Assembly (NCBI GenBank): GCA_025765615.1
Contig: JAIVFJ010000297.1
Coordinates: 1-64,000, forward strand
Direction: 5' to 3'
Origin: Zopfochytrium polystomum
Taxonomy: Eukaryota; Chytridiomycota; Chytridiomycetes; Chytridiales; Chytridiaceae
DNA length: 64,000 bases
A program made the translations under genes and the position numbers. This document shows, one piece after another, positions 22,789 to 35,595 of the stretch (positions are counted from its first letter, which is position 1; each line of letters starts with the position of its first letter). The notes beneath the pieces were generated by a model, which did no database searches, had not been told where the DNA came from, and saw only the letters and a program-made list of their open reading frames with translations.

Positions 22789-24912
22789 CCCGTCGATATG
22801 GGGATGGGAGGCATCGAGTGTTCGGTTCGAGCGCTGAGGTTGGTTGCTTTGTCGTTGCTCGGGGGTTTTATTTTTCGCTCGACTCCCTCGTCGGGGGGGT
22901 TGTCCTTCCCATGTTTGGTCCATTTAACCTTTTCTTTTCGCGCGAGGAGCTCACTGTTGGGGCACTCGTGGAAGGTACTCGCCGCGCGATCCCTCACAAA
23001 TTTTGACGGTGGACGAGGTGCCCCACCCGCCGTGAGACGGTGCGGTCAAGGGACGGACGACATTGCGGTTGTAGTGATCACGTGGGCGAGGCCGCGAACG
23101 CTCACGCACGCCAGCTTCCTTGCTGAGGATTTCAGCACGACCAGCAGCCGGCGGCGCGGAAGGCCTCACTGTCGATGGCTCTTTCTCTTCCCGCGGGCCC
23201 ATTTGGGACCGGAAAAATAAAAATAAAAATAAAAAAATAAAGCCGTCACTAAGCCCCATCCTGCTTCCCCCGTCCTCTCACTCGCCCAGCTTTTGCAAAC
23301 GGCTAGACGGCAACCGATGCCGTCCTCGGATCGCGGCGCCAAAAGGGTGCCGTGGGCAGCAGCCGTGTGCGAACGACCACCACGAAATCGTGCTGTTTGT
23401 TTCGCAAAATGAACCCAAACAAATGGCGACCCCCAGTCTGGGGCGCACGCTCGTGAAGACCCGCGCGGCCCGAGCGCGACGCAGCTCTTCTTCTTCTTCT
23501 TTTTTTTTTTCGTACAAATAACCATTTATTCACAAAGACGATTCGGATGGCGACCGTAACCACCAAATGAACCCAAAAAAAAAAAAAAAAAAACAGTTGA
23601 AAAAAATATAATTCCAATGGTTTTGCCCAAGCCGAATCGCCCGCTAGTGGCTAACAGCAGCAAACGCCATAGAATATTGGATCCCAAAAAAAAATAACAG
23701 AAGCACAGGGCTTTTCGTTTTCTTCTTGGTCGATCTACGATGTCTTGGCCCGCACACGAATCTATTGACACCATACGCCGTCCTTGCGGATGGCGGTCGC
23801 ACTACGGCTAAAGGGGAAAGTCTGCACTTCCCCCCGTCAAACGCCCGTGCGGTGGTGCTTCGGGGCCAACTGTGGAGATGAGAAGAGGGGAGGGCGGTTG
23901 CCCGCCCCCGCCCCACTCCTCATCCCGAACATCGTGCTGAAGGTTAGGGATATCAGTGGATGATGAGGGAGAGAGGGAAAAGGGCCGATCGTCGGGAGGC
24001 AGTTGCGGATCGCATCGCCGAGAGGTGGATGGGGAAGGATGCTGCCCGTTGCAGCGACTGGTGGTCTTCGGTTGCAGTTGGTACGCCGGGCAGATCCAGT
24101 CCAGAGAGGGAGGGGTGTGGATGAGTTGGAAAGCGTTTAAGTTTCTGGTGGAAGAAGTGGTCCAGGTGCATCTTTTATATGACAGACCCGCCCAAAGAAA
24201 AAAAAAAAGAAAGAAAGAGGAAGAACAAGATGGAAGAGACGAAAAATTCCCCGCAATGGCCTGTCAGGTGGCCGCCTTGTCAGATTCGTTGGTGTGTCAA
24301 GTCAGCAACGACGGAAAGGGAATGATGGATGGAGAGAAAATACTAGCTTTGTGAAGAGAGGGAACTAAACAGGGGCACGACGACAGCGGCGGTGGGCAGG
24401 AAGGGCACATACGAGACGACAGCTCAACGAAGCACAAGAGTGAAAGAGGGAAATCGAAGGACGGATAAAGCAAGCAACAAAAAACAGCAGTGACACAACA
24501 ATCAAAGCAGTTCTCGCAACTCAAAATACATGGGGGGTGAGGAACCGTCTCAAACTTCCCGACGGCTGCTGCAGTGAATGACCGGTAACAAAGAGGAAAA
24601 GAAGACGAGGGGCAAAAGAATTGAGTCTGGTTTCGATGGAGGAAAGGTCCAGGCAAAAAAAATGTGTCATGAATTGGGAGAGGAGGTGAAAAGCAAACGA
24701 GACCGCAGGCAGGAAAACAACCCAGCAAAAACAAGACTTGTATACAGGCTCAGAAGCATCTCCTGCGAAGGAAGGATAACACTAGACACATAATATTACT
24801 CGGAGAGGAAAGATGGAGTGGCTGAGAGAAAGAAGATGACGAGTGACATGGTCAACCACGTCCAACGACCGGCATAAATGGAGCGAAGGGCCGCATCCGA
24901 GGAATTAATTGC
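22789..24912. other. Gene-poor stretch between convergent genes
   Basis: No coding sequence is supported on either strand. It contains AAATAA-type repeats at 23209-23242, a 19-A run at 23575-23593, and A/G-rich sequence around 24190-24240 and 24400-24850. Part must be the 3' UTRs of the unknown gene on the left (plus) and the RRM gene on the right (minus). Confidence 0.4.
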
Positions 24913-26612
24913 TTACTGAGCAAAGACTTGCTGAGCCCGCCATCCAGTTCCGCCAACGTCAAAATGTTCAAGCGATTCCTCCTTTTGATTAATGAACGAG
25001 TCGTTGATGCGGTCGTTAGGGTCGGCTGCGAACGGGTCCGCAGAGCGAATGACAGCACTTGGACCCTTCAAAGCAGCTTGAGATTTTCCCCATGATAGGC
25101 GGACTCGCGAGCCGTTTATGAGCGCGTTGTTCATATGCTGAATTGCCATCTCGGCGCTGGCACGAGTGGAGTACTGGACAAAGCCGCAACCTTTGCCCGG
25201 AGGAATTTTGCTATAGATAATTTCGCCAAACGGACCGAAGTGACTGTATAATTGCATAAGATTGATTCAAACTCGATAAGTTTGAAAACACGAACCTTCG
25301 CAATTCGCTCTCGCTGACACTAGAGCTAAGCCCTCCGATAAAGACCGTGGTGTTGTTTGGGTCGCCAGAAGCGGCGGCAATCTGGCTCTGCGTCTGAGCC
25401 CCATTCACCAGTGACACTCCGAGGGGCTGCTGCATCGCTGCCGCGGCGGCTTGGGACTGAGCCTGAGCTTGTGCAAGAGCCTGCGCCTGCGCCTGCATCT
25501 GCATTTGCATTCCATAATAGCCGCCCATCTGCGCCTGCATTCCCGTCATCATGGGCATGCTGGTCATTCCCATACCGTATCCTGCCGGCATCGTGCCCAT
25601 TTGCGCCATGCCAGGAATCGCAGCGGACGCGTTGGCGCCCATTTTGTTCTTTGGAGTCGCGACGGAAATACGCATCGGCCGCGATCCACAAAACTGGCCC
25701 TGCATCTCGGTCATTGCGCGCTGCTGGTCAATTTCGCTGCCAAAGCGCACGAATCCGTAACCTGCAGTCGATTGGGTCAAAGGTTTAGCAATAATAATAA
25801 GATCGCACTGCTTTAGCCCGTACCGCGAGACATTCCAGTCATTGGGTCTGTCACAACTTTGCCGGATTTTGTGGATTCATACCGACTTTGGAATGTGTTC
25901 TGTGTTGCCAAGGTGAGTATGACAAGATTGGCATTCAAATGTAACATGCGGCACCGACCAGCAGAATGATGTCATTCACTTCTTGGGGAAGGTCTCCTAC
26001 AAAGATCGAGAACTCCGGCCCAGTGTCTCTGTGAGGAAGGGTTACGTGAGTTTACTTGAAGCGTTTCAGTCATGTGTGCGCGCACCTGCGGTTGTCGACG
26101 AGGCCACCTCCCGACGCCCAGTTCAGCTTGAAAATGCGATTGGTTCCTGGAATCTGCTGGCCCTGGACTTGCGTCAACTGACGCGCAGCAGACGCGTAGG
26201 TGCCAAAGTCGACAAAGCAGTAACCGGCGCAGGCGCTGTTGCAATTGGAAGATGGTTTGTAACGCGGATGAGTGTGCTGTCCCTCACGACCCGCCACCAA
26301 GCCCCCACACTCAATCAAGCGCGACCCACAACTCACCCAGTCGCTTTGTCGCGAATCATCTTGACGGTAACGTTTTCGCCAAGAGAGTACCTTCGAGGAA
26401 ACGGTGAGCAAAGCGGGCGCGTGGTCGTCGCGACGCTGTTCGTCGGGGGGGATCGGGAAGGGGGCGAGCAACAGCGGGGCAAGACACGGTGAGGGGCGCT
26501 CACCACAGCTGCTTGATGAAGTTCTCGTCCATCCACGGCTCCAGATCGCCCATCCAGAGGGTGGATTTGCTCGTTTCCGATTGTTGCTGTTGCTGCTGCT
26601 GCAGCAGGTTGA

Positions 26613-26643
<31 letters not shown>

Positions 26644-26661
26644 AATCATCGACATCATCAT
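24913..26661 (-). CDS. Triple-RRM RNA-binding protein, Nam8/TIA1 type
   Basis: Seven exons: 26661-26504, 26390-26337, 26235-26086, 26028-25959, 25899-25824, 25761-25296, 25243-24913. They total 1305 nt (434 aa). Three RRMs: STLWMGDLEPW / CAGYCFVDF; FSIFVGDLPQEV / GYGFVRF; and TTVFIGGLSSSV / GCGFVQY, each showing RNP2 then RNP1. The order, spacing and 'GDLEPWMDE' text are those of Nam8/Csx1/TIA-1 proteins, which bind U-rich RNA near 5' splice sites or in stress granules. The N terminus is a poly-Gln tract (CAG repeats). A Met/Gly/Gln-Ala linker separates RRM2 from RRM3. Three tandem ATGs open the frame; I use the first. Upstream lie a (TG)n microsatellite at about 26740-26787 and a (TCTG)n tract. 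Confidence 0.94.
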
Positions 26662-26759
26662 GGTTGCGGCGGGCGGTCAATCGGTAGCGGTGCGTGTGTT
26701 TGTTGTGGAGCGGAGCGTGTGCTTGACGACGGGTCGAGAGTGTGTGTGGGAGTGTGGGA

Positions 26760-26791
<32 letters not shown>

Positions 26792-27646
26792 GGGTCCTGC
26801 GCCTGACCAACGACAACAACGAACAAACTGCTGGATCGACTGGTCTGTGGCCTCAACGAGAAAGAATTGAAAAAAAAAAGAAGTTGTGTTTGATTGATTC
26901 GCCCGTCTTTTCTATTTATTTTTTTTTTTTTTTTGGTGGTTCTTTTTGGTAATCCTTTGTTCGGTTTGTCTGTCTGTCTGTCTGTCTGTCCCTCTGTCTC
27001 TCATTCTTTCTCTACTGCTCTCTCTCTGTCTCTTGCCCGATTGGTTGATTTTTCTGTTGTCCTTTTGGAGCAAAGCACCAGCCCTCATGCCCCCTCGTCA
27101 TGCACCAAAACGAAGCAGCTTGTCTTCCCTCCACCCCATTCTGTCTGTCTGCTGGCCTGTCTCCTCCCACATCCTTCTCCCTCGGCCTGTCTGTATGCTC
27201 TTTTCTGGCGTGTCTGTCTGCCGATTTCTATCAATTGCTTGTGCGAAATTTCCCATTTTGGAGCTCCATCCAAATGCGGTTGCGGTTGGAGGGGACCCAC
27301 AGAAAAACATGGGGAAATTCGTCACGTGTGCAGGCAGGTTCGTAATCTCACGCCCCCTTCGCTCGACGGAAAAAAAAGTTCCGACTCATTGGCGAATGTT
27401 TGGAAACGGTGGTGTTTGGAAAGCAACAAATGGCATGATGCTTCCGAGAACGAGCGCAAAAGGAACGAGGGGACCCAGGGACAATGACCACGGGACGGAG
27501 CAGCATTCAGCAAAGGGCCTCCCAGTGAAGGACAACACGTAACAAAAGAATGGGAGGTGAAAAAAAAAAAAAAAATCACGACGAGGCAAACACGTCCTCA
27601 TTTGAGCGGCACGGAAGGAACTTGGAAAATAGGCCGCTGACTTTAC
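26662..27646. other. Intergenic with microsatellites
   Basis: 5' flank of the RRM gene and 3' flank of the PAQR gene, both minus strand. It contains (GT)n at about 26740-26787, a T run near 26917-26934, and (TCTG)n at about 26965-26990. There is no supported gene. Confidence 0.5.
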
Positions 27647-27835
27647 TCAAACTGCTCCCGTCATGTTGCCGCCAAAGCGCCGGAATGTCTCCACCATCGA
27701 CGGCATGCTCATTTCGCACTGGTGGTTGTGCTCGTGCCACCACCTGTAAACAAATATCACTCCGTTGTAGTGTGTGATCGCTGCCGACACGACGAGGACG
27801 TGGAAAATTTGGTGCGATTGAAACTATGTGTGTTT

Positions 27836-27876
<41 letters not shown>

Positions 27877-29267
27877 TTTTAAGCATAACAAAGCAGACAC
27901 AAAGGAACAGGGCACTACCTACCCAAATGTCAAACTTTCCAGGAAACCAGCGCTCCGGAATCCTGCCCGCAAAGATGCCTGCGCCGATCAGATACATCAA
28001 GGCCATGACGACCAGGTTCTCTGACGCCATCGAGTACTTTGCGAAAGCAACCTGAGTGCAGCAACCGTTAGCGAGGACGGGGAGTTCAGCAACGACAACA
28101 AACTCACCCCGTATTTCATGATAGAGTGAACCAGTGGGAGGGCGCCCGTCAGCCCGAGGGCAACAAACACTGAAACTCGCACGTGCCGGTACTTTGGTGT
28201 GGAGAATCGCTTGGCCACTGTGAAGACTCCCTAATCATAGGCGGCGTTTGGTCGGATCAGGCGCTCTCAGTTATTTCATCGTGCCTCCGCTTACCGCCGC
28301 AAATCCAAACAAAAGAATCAACCCCGTGTAAACAGCTTGCAGCTTCTGGTCGCAGTAGAAGCCGTAGTAAATCGACGGAATGTTGGATCCCCTGCACAAG
28401 TGGAATTAACACAACAAATCCCCAGTCTCACTTTCCCAACACGCCATCCATCACGCCGAAACTAATCAAACGTACACAATCAAAATCACGATCCCGACAT
28501 AATCCGCAATATTCCAGTTCTTTGCGACGGGCATCGAGTGACAACAACAAGTGTGGAAGACGGCCGACAGTCCCAGGCAGATGATAGCCGAGGCGAGGAA
28601 AACGGCGAGCACGATGCGGTCGGCGAGCTGCGTCGTGGCGATGATCGGAACGAGGTTGGTATATGTGGTGTAGGTGAGGAGGCCGACGAAGACGGCGCCG
28701 ATGAGGTGGGTGTAGATGTTGCCGGTTTCGTTGTGGATATAGAAAAGGGACCGCACGCAGCCGCGGTAGGTGTACTGGATGCGGCGGTAGCCCGAGAGGA
28801 TGTACTTGTTGTCTGGTGTTTTGGGAATGTGGGAAGGGGTTTAGGAGGACAATGCAGGTACCGTTTAGATCGCGATCGTGAGATCGGGGCGGGGAAAGAT
28901 CATCAATCACCTTGCTGCCTGATCAGACCAGTTGGAGTCCCGCAGAAGCAGCCATCAGTTGAAAATAGAGACAGGGAAGGGCGGGAAAACTGTGCTGGCA
29001 AACGAACCAGGAGGGCATCAGGTGGAAGCCGACAGTGGAGTCCATCAGCTTGCGCGGCAGCTGAAAGACCTCTTCTCTGCTCTGGGGCATCAGCGACCAC
29101 AAGTGCTGCGGCCAGCTTGCCGGCGACTCTGGGATGGCATCGGAGGCGGTTCCTTTGTCCCCGTCAGCGCTGCTTGGTGGTACCGGCGACTCCGCCGGAT
29201 CCGCTGCGTTTGAGCCGGTTTTGAGGCGGTCGACGGAAGGCGTTGTTGTTGGCCGGCGCCGTTGCAT
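27647..29267 (-). CDS. PAQR family receptor (Izh / haemolysin III-like)
   Basis: Six exons: 29267-28991, 28812-28476, 28391-28295, 28230-28108, 28051-27923, 27823-27647 (1140 nt, 379 aa). The first exon's donor is the least certain. Core signatures: NKYILSGYRRIQYTYRGC and SLFYIHNETGNIYTHLIG (the N-terminal 'HNExxNxxTHL' motif); GLSAVFHTCCCHS (the SxxFH zinc-site motif) in the first TM pair; GFYCD; and the C-terminal FQSHQIFHVLVV (HxxxH) plus a final TM. The three His motifs form the zinc site of adiponectin-receptor ceramidase-like proteins. Fungal Izh proteins affect zinc and sterol homeostasis. About seven TM segments with a long polar N terminus. Intron 5 includes a (CA)n microsatellite of about 33 nt at about 27840-27872. 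Confidence 0.93.
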
Positions 29268-29941
29268 TCGATCGGCCTTCTTTCTTTTGTCGTTTTGTCG
29301 CCTTTTCGGAATTCGATTTGTTTTCCTTTTTTTCTTTCTCTTTTCCCTTTGTTCATGCGTTTTTTCCCTCGGAAGATCGGCGGCAGATCAAAATTTCCGA
29401 TGCGTCATTCAGACGACACAAGGATGCGATCATAAATATTCCAGTCCTTCAACTCGTCTACGTCTCCAGCTCAAAGTCAATGAGCTCAAGTTGGGACCCG
29501 GCGAAAGTGCTATTTTGTCACGCTCGAAAGAGCGCGACCACTGTGGCGGACACGAAGCGCACCGACGCGAAACTCTTTGCAAAAAAAAATCTGTATTCGG
29601 GTCAAGGATCCTTGATCGCGAAGAGGCTCATCGAACGGTAAGAGCATTGCAGGGGCTGTGGCTCACGAAAAGAAATAAGAGGAAGATGCAAGGGGTAAAG
29701 TCATTACACCACAGCCCCAAACAGAAAAAAGTGGGTGACGATCTTAACGGGGTAACTATGCAATCGTTAAGACGCAGCCAGGAGAGCCCGCAGGCAAGGG
29801 ATTGGAAAACAGACATGCGGGAAGGGAATAACAACACATAGAAGTCGGAAAATAATACTAGGGATGAGAGGATGTGGATTACTTGCAAAGAAAGCGAAGC
29901 AGCCCTCAACACGACTCCCCTCGATTGGACGTGGCGACAAC
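29268..29941. other. Intergenic
   Basis: This is the 5' flank of the PAQR gene and the 3' flank of the phosphate permease. Short open frames only; nothing recognised. Confidence 0.4.
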
Positions 29942-31847
29942 TCAAGCCTTCGTCTCGTCAACAGTGTCAACAATAATGACGTTGTCCTCCAGGGACAGGT
30001 CCTCGAGGGTCTTGCCCTTCGTCTCGGGAAGCAGGAAGGTGGCAACAAATCCAGTCGCCATGACAACGGCAAACACGTACAGGACGGTCTGGGCGTTGTT
30101 GTTGAAGTACGGTCCGACGGCCTGAATACCAAGGATGGCGCCAACCTTTCCGGCGGCGGCAGAGATACCGTGGCCGGTCGATCTCCACCGAGTTGGGAAA
30201 ACCTCGCCAGGAACGACAAAGGTGGTCGAGTTGGGGCCAAAGTTGAAGAAGAACTGGGCAATCGTGAAGAGGACCATGAATGTGGTGACTTGAGTGGAAA
30301 TGGTGTTCCATCCAATGGCGAGGATGAGGAGGACAACAGTGATGACGAGGAAACCGAGAAGCTGAATGGGCTTGCGTCCGAGGGTCTCAATCAAACCGAC
30401 AGTAACCCAGTACCCGGGAACGGTTCCAGCGAGGGCAATGATGATGTTTCCGACGGCCTTTTGGTAGAAGAAGTCGTACATGGTAGCGGTGGGGTCGCTG
30501 AATGCGCCCGGGCAGAACTTTTGGGTCGAGTTGTCCGGGTTGACCACACAGAAGCCCTTGATGTTCGCCGGTCCGTTGAAGTTGATCAAGTTGAGGATGG
30601 TGGACTGGTTGAGTGACAGACCGTACCACGCGATGTCGAGGGCGAACCAAGTGTAAGCAGTTCCGATGAGGACCTTGAGGTTCTTCCACTGGCCAAAGTA
30701 GGCGGTGAAGTCGTTGGACTTGACGGTAACCTTTGCGGTCGCCGGCTTCTCGGAACCCCAGTTGGAGGCGACGTCGCGGACTTCGTTCAGGGCAAGTACC
30801 TTCTCAACGTCGCGGGCGGCCTTGTCGGTGTCACCGACGACGTCGACGGTGTAACGCGGTGTCTCGGGGATGGTGAGCCGGAAGTAGACGGCGATAATCG
30901 CAGGGATGATACCGGCACCAAGGGCAATACGCCAAACGTAGTCCAAGTTCATGTAGTCGTCAAGGATGTAGGACTTCATGTAGCTCAGAGTCGAGACAAA
31001 GACGACACCGCCGACCAAAATTCCAATACCCTGCATGGCAAAGACGGCAGCGAGCATCATGCCACGGTAGCGGACGTTCGCGAATTCGGAAGTGATGACT
31101 GCGGACATGGGGTAGTCGCCACCAATACCGATGCCAAGGAAGAAACGCCAGATGGTCAAGATGACGAGGATGGAGAAACCGCGGGCGGCAGGGGCCGAGA
31201 CGGCAGATCCGATGGTGCAGACCATCATGATTATGAGTTCAACGCCGTACATCTTCTTGCGCCCGAGCTTGTCGCCAAGGTAACCGAAACCGAGTTGACC
31301 GATGAAGTTGCCCCAGTTGGTGGAGGCCTTGAGAAGAGCGTCGATGTGCACATTGTTGCCGTCCTTGATCCACGCGTTCTGCGCCAGGATGTTTGCGGGG
31401 GTGTATGTGTAGTTGGCATTGTACGGCTGTGCACTGGCGTTGACGTAGCGAGCCGGGTAGGATCCTTTAGCGTACGAGCTGTAGTACACTTGGTAGCTGT
31501 TGAGAGGAAATGGTGACAAGGCCGATATATCAATTTCTGTCCAAGACAGCACGCAGCCCAGCCATGATGGGGTCTACTCACATCATCGGCAGGCACTGCG
31601 AGATGACGAAAATGTCGTAGGCGTCGGTGAAGAAACCAACACCAGACACGAGGACGGCACGCAAGTGGAACCAGCCTGCATTCGGATGGCGACATCAAGA
31701 CATGGGAAAGACGTGTGAGATTAGTGAAACGTGCGGGTGAACACGATGGAGGATCGCACCAAGTTTGGCCTCGTCCAGATGGGCGAACGCCTGGGCGCGC
31801 TTTTGGGCGACGGCCGTGTGGCCGGAGACGTTCTCGGTGTCGGCCAT
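29942..31847 (-). CDS. PHO84: High-affinity phosphate:H+ symporter (MFS, PHO84 type)
   Basis: Exons 31847-31760, 31675-31582 and 31496-29942 total 1737 nt (578 aa; yeast Pho84 is 587). It is a plasma-membrane permease that imports phosphate with protons. Visible features: VLVSGVGFFTDAYDIFVISQCLPMM (the Pho84 TM1 signature with the acidic FxDAYD); GDKLGRKKMYG (MFS loop 2-3 motif); GIGIGGDYPMSAVITSEFA; the mid-protein IPETPRYT; ALDIAWYGLSLNQSTILN; and a second GRKP loop. Twelve TM segments are evident, with a long cytoplasmic loop in the middle. On the minus strand a TTTAAATA element (about 31937-31944) may serve as TATA box, behind a T/C-rich tract. Phosphate-starvation control is likely from the family; no Pho4 site was confirmed. 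Confidence 0.96.
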
Positions 31848-33400
31848 TGCTCACTTTCTTTCTTTCTTTTTTTTTTTTTTTTTTTCTTTCCCTGGGGGAA
31901 GGAGGATGGTGAACAGCTTTCCGGAAGAAGCCTGTATTTAAACATGTCTCGGGTCTCGCGTGTGGGAGTCATAGAGCGACTCGGCGGACAGGCCTAGCGC
32001 GTAGGCCAATGATGCGCGGCCGTTCAGCGTTGTTGTGGCGCGTGCTGAAGGGAGACGCCTGCAGAACGGGCCAATCAGCGGCCGTGGACTGGTGCATGCG
32101 CCTTGCTTCAGTAGTTTTCTGCTTTGCCTCTGCGATTTTCCGGCTGTCTTGCACATTCCCGCCTTTCCCAGAATTTTCAATTTTTGGCGATATATTTTTT
32201 GTTCTTTTCTTTCTTTCTTTCTTTCTTTCTCTCTTTGCTGCTTTTCTGTTTTTGTTTTTGCTTTCTTTTTTTCGTTCGCTTCTTTTTAATTTTTTTCAGG
32301 ATCTCTTTTCCTTCCTTCTTGTTTTCTTTTTTTCCTTCTTTCTTTCTTCCTTTCTTTTCTTTCTTTTTTTCTTCTTTCTATTATTCTTTTTTTCTCCTGC
32401 TCATTTTTTGTAACCCTTCTCTCCCTTCTCGTCAAGTGAAAACTGCATTTTTCAGTAAAATATATTGACACGCGAAATCAACGCGACGGCCCGTCGGAGG
32501 ACGGCGTGGGGTACAGGGCGAATTCCGCAGTTGAAGGTTTCCGCGCCAAAAAAACAAGAAAGAGAAACCATGGCTCGCGCAGTCGTTTTCGTTGACGATC
32601 GGGGCGGTTGTCAGATGGATCCTGCTGCTGGAACTGGTGACCTGAGATCATAAGAATGCGTTCAGCTTCCATTGCGGGGGGAGGCGGGGAGGCGGGGAGG
32701 TCGGGGCTGAACGACTGCGGCTCAAGAGTCTAGGGTGCGGCGAAGGCATCTTCAGTGGCTGGATTGTTTATGCGCGTGCGAGCCGCGGGCCGCAGTTCTT
32801 GGTGCGACGATTTTTGATTTTTGGGGATGCCCAAGAAAGGCGCGCAACAACAAACCTTACATTACGCTCGATCACAAAAGGACAAACTGTGTAAGAGAAG
32901 GGGGAAGGTGGTGAAGGAAGGGAAGGGAGAGGGGGAGGAGGATGCGTCGCAGCACAGCGTCTGTTCAGCACACACGAACAAACAAACAAACAAACAAACA
33001 AACAAACAAACAACCCTCGCAACAACACTGACTGTGTCGTCTCGCTCTCTGTCTCGCTCTTCTCGCTCTCCCTTCTCTTCTCTCTTAGGCAATGTTTGTT
33101 TGTTGTGTGCGCTGCTGCAAACCACCAAATTGTCTTCACTTCGCAAGGCTGTTTACAAAGGCGGCTGCGCGCAAACGATCATCATCGTATTATACTTCGC
33201 AGCTCAATCAAAGCGAAACAGTAAAAAAAATCCATTTTGTAACCGGTGGGTGTGGACGGGGACGGTGCGGGTCGGGCCGCACTGCGACGATGTGCTGAGG
33301 GTCGCTGTAAACGTTCATTTGCTGACGTCTCTGACTGCCTGCTCCCGCCAATCAATGCGCAACCTCGACCACTCATCCCTGCGAACGTCACCACCACTCG
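31848..33400. other. Pyrimidine-rich and microsatellite-rich intergenic DNA
   Basis: A T run at about 31868-31885, a 250-nt T/C-rich tract at about 32190-32420 (TTTC repeats) and a (CAAA)n array at about 32976-33013. No gene is supported. Confidence 0.55.
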
Positions 33401-33980
33401 ACAGGCTCTTGGCGGACCGACTGCGTGCTCAGCAGGCTGCTCCCCGGAACCAGAAAGAGCTGCCCGAATTCCACCGCAGAGCAGGAACAGATCGACGCCC
33501 AGCGCGAGGCCAAGTTCGCTGCCCGTCGCAACGAGGAGGTGTTGCAATACACCTCCCAATTGCGAGAGCTTTACACGGCGAAGGAGGCCAAGTGCGCTGG
33601 GCAGGTTTCTGCTCCGCAGGCGGAGCTCGGGGCGGCCCGGGGTATGAGCACGCAGGTGATGCAGCTGGAGGCGGCGCGCGCTGAGAGGCCAGACCGCCCA
33701 ACAGCACCAGTATGAGCGGTCCTGGAGGAGAGCGCTGCAAGGTCAGAAACCTGGAGGCTGTCGTCTCGGCAGAGCGGAGCGGCAGCAACGAAGCCCTTCG
33801 CGCTGCTGTCGATCAGGCTCGAGGGAGAGAGAGCGAGATGGGAACCCGCCAGCCAATCAGCAACCCTCAGCGTATCGTCGCAGTGCGCTTCCCGCCCGCC
33901 CAAGTCCCGTCCACACCTACCACCACGAAGTGCATTGATTTCTTTCGTATCCTGAGGTCGTCGCCGTTACCTTAGAACAG
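33400..33980 (+). pseudogene. Degenerate coiled-coil relic
   Basis: Plus-strand text is helical and heptad-like but changes frame: LLADRLRAQQAAPRNQKELPE, then (shifted) EQEQIDAQREAKFAARRNEEV, YTSQLRELYTAKEAKC and STQVMQLEAARAE, then (shifted) LEESAARSETWRLSSRQSG. Each piece continues the last logically, which suggests a former coiled-coil gene with indels. It is similar in character to 2.5-3.7 kb, but I cannot establish homology between the two by eye. Confidence 0.3.
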
Positions 33981-35556
33981 TCGCTTGCGTGGTCGCCGCC
34001 GGTTTCAGCAAGGTACGCGGGCTGCTTGCGCTTTTCCTGCCGGGTACGTGTCGGAAAGGTAACTTGGTCTGGGAAAAAGCAGTTCCTGTGGATTGAACCG
34101 CATTCGCAACTTGAGTCGGGTGAGACGCGGCAGGGTTGACGGAAGCCGCACGTACTGGGCGCGACCGTCTGCCTCCACGCGCTAGTAATCCAGCACGTCG
34201 CACTTCACCCTACAGTTCAGCGTTCCGCTCCGTGAGGATGGCCCCGGAGGCCTTCCGCCTCCGTGGTGGCCCCGCAGGGTCATGGCTGATTCTCCTCCGC
34301 CGCCTCACCGGGCCCTCCCACTCCTCCCGTGAGCTCGCCAGGGTGGCGAATACTCTCCTCAGTCGCAGCGCGAATGACCCAGTCCCTGCCGTCCTGCAAG
34401 GCCGATATCCTAGTTGTCAGGTCCTCGACAGTTGCCTGCTCCGACTCCAAGGCAGCCGCGGATGGGACGTCGGCAACGAGCTCTGGAGCCAGGCCGCGCC
34501 CTGTTCAAGGCTCTTGATCCTTGCCTTGGAGTCACAACTGGAGGTCATTCTATGCCGTGAGGCGGGCAGCCACGGATCGGAAGTCTGCAAGAACCCCTGC
34601 AGCCAGATCCCGCCTTGCGCAAGGCTCTCGATCCTTGCCATGGCATCCCCCAGCTCGCAGCGAAAAAAGGGGGAAGGGGATCCACGGCAACACACCGACT
34701 GCCAGCCAGAAACTGGATAGTTTTTCTGGAGACCGTAAAACGTGGTGGGATGCCACGCGCACGAAGCTGGGGCGGGAGTGAGTGAGTGGGTGAGTGTAGA
34801 AACAGACGCAAGGGATCGAGTGCGGTGGGGCCGACACGATTGATAGCAAGCTGGTGGTACACACCCAGGTGAGTACATGGTCCCTTCGGGGGCTCCTCTT
34901 CTGTGGGTGGGGAATGCAGCTGGCCCCACCACCGACTGTGTGACGCTGCTGGCTCTGTGTTGGAGCGAGGATCACAGGCGCTCGCCTGCCACAGAGGTGA
35001 CAGCAGTGGCATCGTTGACCCTTGCGAGGGTGTTGGTGGCTGCGCCCTGTGCGGTCCCCGACACCTGAGAGTTCGATCTACGAGTGCCTGCCTTGGTCCT
35101 ATTGCTGTGAGAGTGAGATGTGTGAGTACGAGTGCGATGCGATAAAGCCTGTTGGTCAAGTGATTGTGCTGACGCAGCCTGGTGGGGTGCGATCGCAGGT
35201 GTTTCCACGTGTGAGTTCCCTGCTGGCGACCTTCTGACCCCTACATAGTGGACTCCCTTCTCGCTCTCCCCCCCGTCACTGGCGACGACGAGGGCTCCTG
35301 CAGCACCATCTGCGACAAGGGGAGCTAGATCGCGCCCTGTCCGTCCTGTCGCAATTAACCGTTCCTGTTGTATTTGAGATTAGGTTCCTGAGATAAAAAC
35401 CCCTGTTTCCCTCTTCTCTCTCTTTATTCTGCAGTTGTGTTGTGCCCTTGGGAGTGCCCTTCCATTTCCCCTCGCATCAGCCTGCGGCCACTCAAGTAAT
35501 CAGTGCTCCAGCACTGATCCCTCAGAGGATTGTGGTAAGGACAATCGGCGGGGAAC

Positions 35557-35595
<39 letters not shown>

